DNA of 64,000 nt from Cupriavidus pauculus (lineage in GTDB: Bacteria > Pseudomonadota > Gammaproteobacteria > Burkholderiales > Burkholderiaceae), in contig NZ_PJRP01000004.1 in NCBI RefSeq assembly GCF_002858765.1, forward strand, positions 193,415 to 257,414, in the 5' to 3' direction. Position numbers and translations under genes: made by a program. Below the pieces are notes generated by a model. The model was given only the letters and a program-made list of their open reading frames with translations. It did not search any database and had not been told where the DNA came from. Positions 61,199 to 64,000 of the stretch are shown here, in pieces (positions within the stretch are counted from its first letter, which is position 1; the number at the start of each line of letters is the position of its first letter).

Positions 61199-61246
61199 TT
61201 GCACCCTGAGGCAATTCTGCTACTATCCATGTAATATATTAGATGT
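61199..61246 (+). promoter_or_regulatory. Promoter of the hydrolase-dehydrogenase operon with GntR operator
   Basis: TTGCAC (61199-61204), a 16-base spacer and TACTAT (61221-61226), followed at 61231-61246 by GTAATATATTAGATGT. The inverse of this last sequence recurs at 63370-63385 (15 of 16 bases). Its centre, TAATATATTA, is a palindrome. The position just after the -10 fits repression by the divergent GntR protein. Confidence 0.65.
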
Positions 61247-61260
61247 GTACGGAGATGCAG

Positions 61261-62016
61261 ATGGCCGACGACGTGCTGGTCTCGGGGCAGGGCCCATTGA
61301 CGGTGGTCGCAGTGCACGGCATCCAGGGCACTCGCGCAGTGTGGCAGCCGTTGGCCGAACAATTGGGCGGTCTGTGCACATTTGTCCTCCCCAACTTGCC
61401 CGGGCGCGCTAGCGCGCCGACGCCTGCCGGCCCGCACGAATGCACGCTGCAGGCCTACGCCGACGTACTGCGCCGGGTCATCTGCACGCAAGTGCGAGGC
61501 CCGTTCGTGTTGGCAGGGTGGAGCCTGGGTGTGTCGGTCGCGCTTGCCTATCTGGCGCAAGCCCGCGCGACGTCGCAGCCCATGCCCGCCGAACTGGTGC
61601 TGGTGTCCGGCACGCCGCAGCTCAATCAAGTGGCTTGGTTTCCGGCGGTGTCATCCGAGACGGCGCTGCGCGACGCCATAGCTGCGCGTGAACGGCGGTT
61701 GGGTCTGCGCGAGGCGGCCGACCATCAGACCGTCGCATGGACATGGATGTCGATCCGTGACACCGATCAGCGTGCCGAACTGCGCCACGTTACCTGTCCC
61801 ACACGGGTCATTCACGGCAGCGCGGACGACGATTGCCCTTTACATCATGGCGCTGCCCTGGCCGAAGGCATCCCGGATGCCGCGCTGCACGTGCTGCATG
61901 GCGCCGGACATAACGTGTTCACGCAGCAGACCGACGAGATTGCCGACGCGCTGCGCTTGTACTGGCGCGAGCGCAATGCCACGTCGAACAAGACCTACCC
62001 CCGGGAGACAGCATGA
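61261..62016 (+). CDS. Alpha/beta-hydrolase
   Basis: A 251-residue alpha/beta-hydrolase. The oxyanion region is VVAVHGIQGTRAVW, the nucleophile elbow AGWSLGVSVALAYLA (G-W-S-L-G), the acid in IHGSADDDCPLHHGA and the catalytic His in LHGAGHNVF. GGAG about 8 bases upstream supports the start at 61261 rather than the in-frame ATG at 61243. It overlaps the next gene by ATGA. It is likely an esterase or carbon-carbon hydrolase whose product is then handled by the dehydrogenase; the pair is controlled by GntR. Confidence 0.9.
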   Translation: MADDVLVSGQGPLTVVAVHGIQGTRAVWQPLAEQLGGLCTFVLPNLPGRASAPTPAGPHECTLQAYADVLRRVICTQVRGPFVLAGWSLGVSVALAYLAQARATSQPMPAELVLVSGTPQLNQVAWFPAVSSETALRDAIAARERRLGLREAADHQTVAWTWMSIRDTDQRAELRHVTCPTRVIHGSADDDCPLHHGAALAEGIPDAALHVLHGAGHNVFTQQTDEIADALRLYWRERNATSNKTYPRETA

Positions 62017-63284
62017 GAGTGGAAGACCTGGTGTACTTTTGCGCGCCCGCGCGGCTGATTGTCGGCCCCGGTAGCCGGGCGCAATTGCCTGCGCTGCTGA
62101 ACCGGCTGAACTACCGACGCGGACTGATCGTGACCGATACGTTCTTTACGCAGGCGACGTCGTGGGTCGAAGAACTGGTCAGCGGTGCGCAGGAACAGGG
62201 CGTGGAATTGCTGGTGTATGACGGCGGTATGCCGGACCCCACCACAACACGTTGCGATGCGGCCACGCTATCGGTGCGCCAGTGGGCCGGCGACCGGCCG
62301 TTCGATCTGGTGATTGCACTGGGTGGCGGTAGCAACATCGATCTGGCCAAGGCGCTGTGTCTGACGTTGCCCGATGGCAAGCCGGTGCGCACGTTCATGG
62401 GCCGTATCGATGCGCAAACACCGATTCTGCCAGTGGTAGCCCTGCCGACCACTGCGGGAACGGGCTCGGAGGCCACGCCCGGCGCCATCCTGGTGGACCC
62501 GGAAAGCGCAACGAAGGTCGCCGTGATGGACAACCGGCTACGGCCAGCCATCGCACTCATTGATCCCGAGTTCACCTATACGTGTCCGCCGCGCGTCACC
62601 GCCGACGCGGGTATTGATGCGTTGACCCACGCGATCGAGTCATACCTGACGCGCGACGCCGCGGACTTTGATCGCGCGGGCGACCCCGATCCGGGCTATA
62701 GCGGACGCAACGCACTCACCATGTTGTTCGCGCAGGAGTCGGTCAGGCTGTGCAGCCAGTTCCTGATGCGCAGCTACCGCGATGGCAATGACGAGGTGGC
62801 GCGCTGCGGTATGAGCTACGCGAGCCTGTATGCGGCGCTGTCTTATGGCAGCGCGGGGTTGAACGCCGTGCATGGCATCGCCTATGCGGTGGCAGGGTTC
62901 ACCCATCTGTCGCACGGCACAACCAATGCCGTGATGCTGCCGTACGTGCTTGATGCGCTGCGCGATGTTCGGCGTGATGAACTGATAACGATCGCCCGGC
63001 TTTTCGGGATCGACACGCCCGATCCAGAGGATGCCGCGGCCCAACTGCCTGTCGTCATGCGCGATCTGGTGCAGGCGCTCGGCATCCCCACCACGCTCAA
63101 GGCTTGCGGGATTGCCCAAGGCGATCTCGACGCGCTCACACGCGATGCCTTGGCGGTGACCCGACTGGCCAAGGCGTTGCCGGCACCCGACGTGGCCGCG
63201 CGATATGCCGCCATCGTGCGCCATGCCTGGGCAGGAACGCTGACCGCCGAAGCGAAATTGAAGGCGCCACGCCGCGCGGCATAG
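62013..63284 (+). CDS. Iron-containing (group III) alcohol dehydrogenase
   Basis: A 423-residue NAD(P)-dependent metal alcohol dehydrogenase. The nucleotide-binding stretch DLVIALGGGSNIDLAKAL is standard. Metal ligands are the Asp and His of DAGIDALTHAIESYL and the His residues in NAVHGIAYAVAGFTHLSHG. PTTAGTGSEATPGAIL is the family's second signature. It is not of the maleylacetate reductase length. ATGA overlap with the hydrolase indicates coupling. It probably oxidises or reduces a product of that hydrolase. Confidence 0.92.
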   Translation: MRVEDLVYFCAPARLIVGPGSRAQLPALLNRLNYRRGLIVTDTFFTQATSWVEELVSGAQEQGVELLVYDGGMPDPTTTRCDAATLSVRQWAGDRPFDLVIALGGGSNIDLAKALCLTLPDGKPVRTFMGRIDAQTPILPVVALPTTAGTGSEATPGAILVDPESATKVAVMDNRLRPAIALIDPEFTYTCPPRVTADAGIDALTHAIESYLTRDAADFDRAGDPDPGYSGRNALTMLFAQESVRLCSQFLMRSYRDGNDEVARCGMSYASLYAALSYGSAGLNAVHGIAYAVAGFTHLSHGTTNAVMLPYVLDALRDVRRDELITIARLFGIDTPDPEDAAAQLPVVMRDLVQALGIPTTLKACGIAQGDLDALTRDALAVTRLAKALPAPDVAARYAAIVRHAWAGTLTAEAKLKAPRRAA

Positions 63285-63352
63285 CGCCATCCCATCTCCC
63301 CGTCACCCCTAAACCGCACCCCAAACACGACCGGCATACGGTAAACCATTAC

Positions 63353-63385
63353 TTGAACATCAGATATGTACAACTAATATATTAC
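63353..63385 (+). promoter_or_regulatory. Promoter of the MFS gene with GntR operator
   Basis: TTGAAC (63353-63358), a 16-base spacer and TAATAT (63375-63380). The operator at 63370-63385 reads ACAACTAATATATTAC, the reverse complement of which is GTAATATATTAGTTGT, matching the site at 61231-61246 at 15 of 16 bases. It covers the -10, so the repressor should block this promoter. Confidence 0.65.
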
Positions 63386-63445
63386 GCAAGATGTTCCCCA
63401 AAAACGCGCCGCGAATGAGCGCGTTCACCGATACAGGAGACAACC

Positions 63446-64000
63446 ATGGATATGTCAGGCGCCCTCAAGCTGGAAGCGGGTATTGCCGCCCGGCTGGAAC
63501 GATTGCCGATGACCGGCTATCAACGTTCGCTGTTCGGCATCATTGCCACGGCGTGGTTTTTTGATTCGATGGACCTTGGGCTGATGACGTTCGTCCTGGG
63601 ATCGATCAAGGCCGAATTCGGCCTGACGGCCGCACAGGCCGGCATGCTGGCCAGTTCCAGTTTCCTGGGCATGTTCCTGGGCGCCGCTGTGGCGGGTCTG
63701 CTGGCTGATCGTTTTGGTCGTAAGCCGGTGTTCCAGGTCAGCATGATCTTCTGGGGTGTGGGTAGCCTGATGTGCGGGCTGGCTGACAACGTGACCACGC
63801 TGATGCTGTATCGAGTGCTGCTCGGTTTCGGCATGGGCATGGAATTTCCGATCGGATTGTCGATGGTCTCGGAGATCGTGCCGGCCAAGAGTCGTGGCAA
63901 GTATGTCGCGGTCCTGGAAGGCTTCTGGCCGATTGGCTTCATTGCGGCGGGCGCGCTGACCTATACCCTGCTGCCGGTGATTGGCTGGCGCGGCATCTTT
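63446..64000 (+). CDS. MFS transporter (3' end outside window)
   Basis: N-terminal 185 residues of a major facilitator superfamily permease. Membrane helix 1 carries WFFDSMDLGLM, with an acidic residue as in metabolite:proton symporters of the AAHS/SP groups. The loop 2-3 motif GLLADRFGRKP is motif A. MGMEFPIGLSMVSEIVP and SRGKYVAVLEGFWPIG follow as motif B and the loop 4-5 region. CAGGAGAC lies 6 bases before the ATG. It probably imports the substrate of the hydrolase-dehydrogenase pair, given the shared operator. Confidence 0.92.
   Translation, partial: MDMSGALKLEAGIAARLERLPMTGYQRSLFGIIATAWFFDSMDLGLMTFVLGSIKAEFGLTAAQAGMLASSSFLGMFLGAAVAGLLADRFGRKPVFQVSMIFWGVGSLMCGLADNVTTLMLYRVLLGFGMGMEFPIGLSMVSEIVPAKSRGKYVAVLEGFWPIGFIAAGALTYTLLPVIGWRGIF

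Overview
The window looks like a chromosome segment of a metabolically versatile beta-proteobacterium of the Burkholderiaceae, most like Cupriavidus or Ralstonia. The reasons are high GC content, several orphan Bug (TctC-type) solute receptors, many LysR regulators, an HU protein with a lysine/alanine-rich tail, and short H-NS proteins with the Burkholderiales-type C-terminus. This is inference from protein families; no rRNA or other phylogenetic marker is present, and I saw no tRNA gene, CRISPR array or intact insertion sequence.

Layout. 1-9.2 kb: the end of a TctA permease gene, a PadR-like regulator, a Cache-GGDEF diguanylate cyclase, a LysR/Bug/amidase cluster, a PLP-dependent sulfur amino acid enzyme and a GNAT acetyltransferase. 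9.4-13.7 kb: a tight four-gene catabolic operon (HAD dehalogenase-like, Bug receptor, DSD1-type PLP enzyme, RidA-type deaminase) with a divergent LysR gene. 14-17 kb: a CMD-family protein, a DUF429 protein, a Fur paralogue with a candidate Fur box, and tailed HU with a strong terminator. 17.2-19.6 kb: AraC, Bug and NIPSNAP. 20.3-28.5 kb: a branched-chain-type ABC importer (K-H-M-G-F) followed by an amidase, an M20 carbamoylase-type hydrolase and an XRE-cupin regulator, probably one pathway for a nitrogenous amide or ureido compound.

28.7-34.5 kb: a phospholipid-type cluster orthologous to E. coli ynbA-ynbC-ynbD-ynbB, with an extra PlsC-like acyltransferase and a small membrane protein. The ynbD gene has lost its PAP2 catalytic core through an internal frame-shifting deletion. 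34.6-36.5 kb: a HipBA toxin-antitoxin pair behind several palindromic operators. 37-41.8 kb: an HD phosphohydrolase, then a PEP-mutase/isocitrate-lyase family gene plus Bug receptor controlled by a divergent LacI gene through two near-identical 16-bp palindromes, then a LysR/GMC oxidoreductase pair. 43.7-48.4 kb: a thioesterase, a secreted protein of unknown function, and mmsA with a divergent LysR gene.

48.4-56.4 kb is an accessory-looking stretch with long gene-poor gaps. It holds an orphan BrnA-like antitoxin, two H-NS family genes, a DUF1488 protein and a large BvgS-like hybrid kinase. 56.9-59.5 kb: a quorum-sensing pair of the CqsA/CqsS (LqsA/LqsS, JqsA/JqsS) type with no response regulator beside it. 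59.5-60.4 kb: perfect hairpins and a 10-bp tandem repeat. 60.4-64 kb: a GntR regulator divergent from an alpha/beta hydrolase, an iron-type alcohol dehydrogenase and an MFS transporter. The same 15/16-identical operator lies at both promoters of that unit.

The strongest items for follow-up are the CqsA/CqsS-type pair without a partner regulator, the truncated ynbD inside an otherwise intact lipid operon, and the operator pairs that define the GntR, LacI and HipB regulons from sequence alone.
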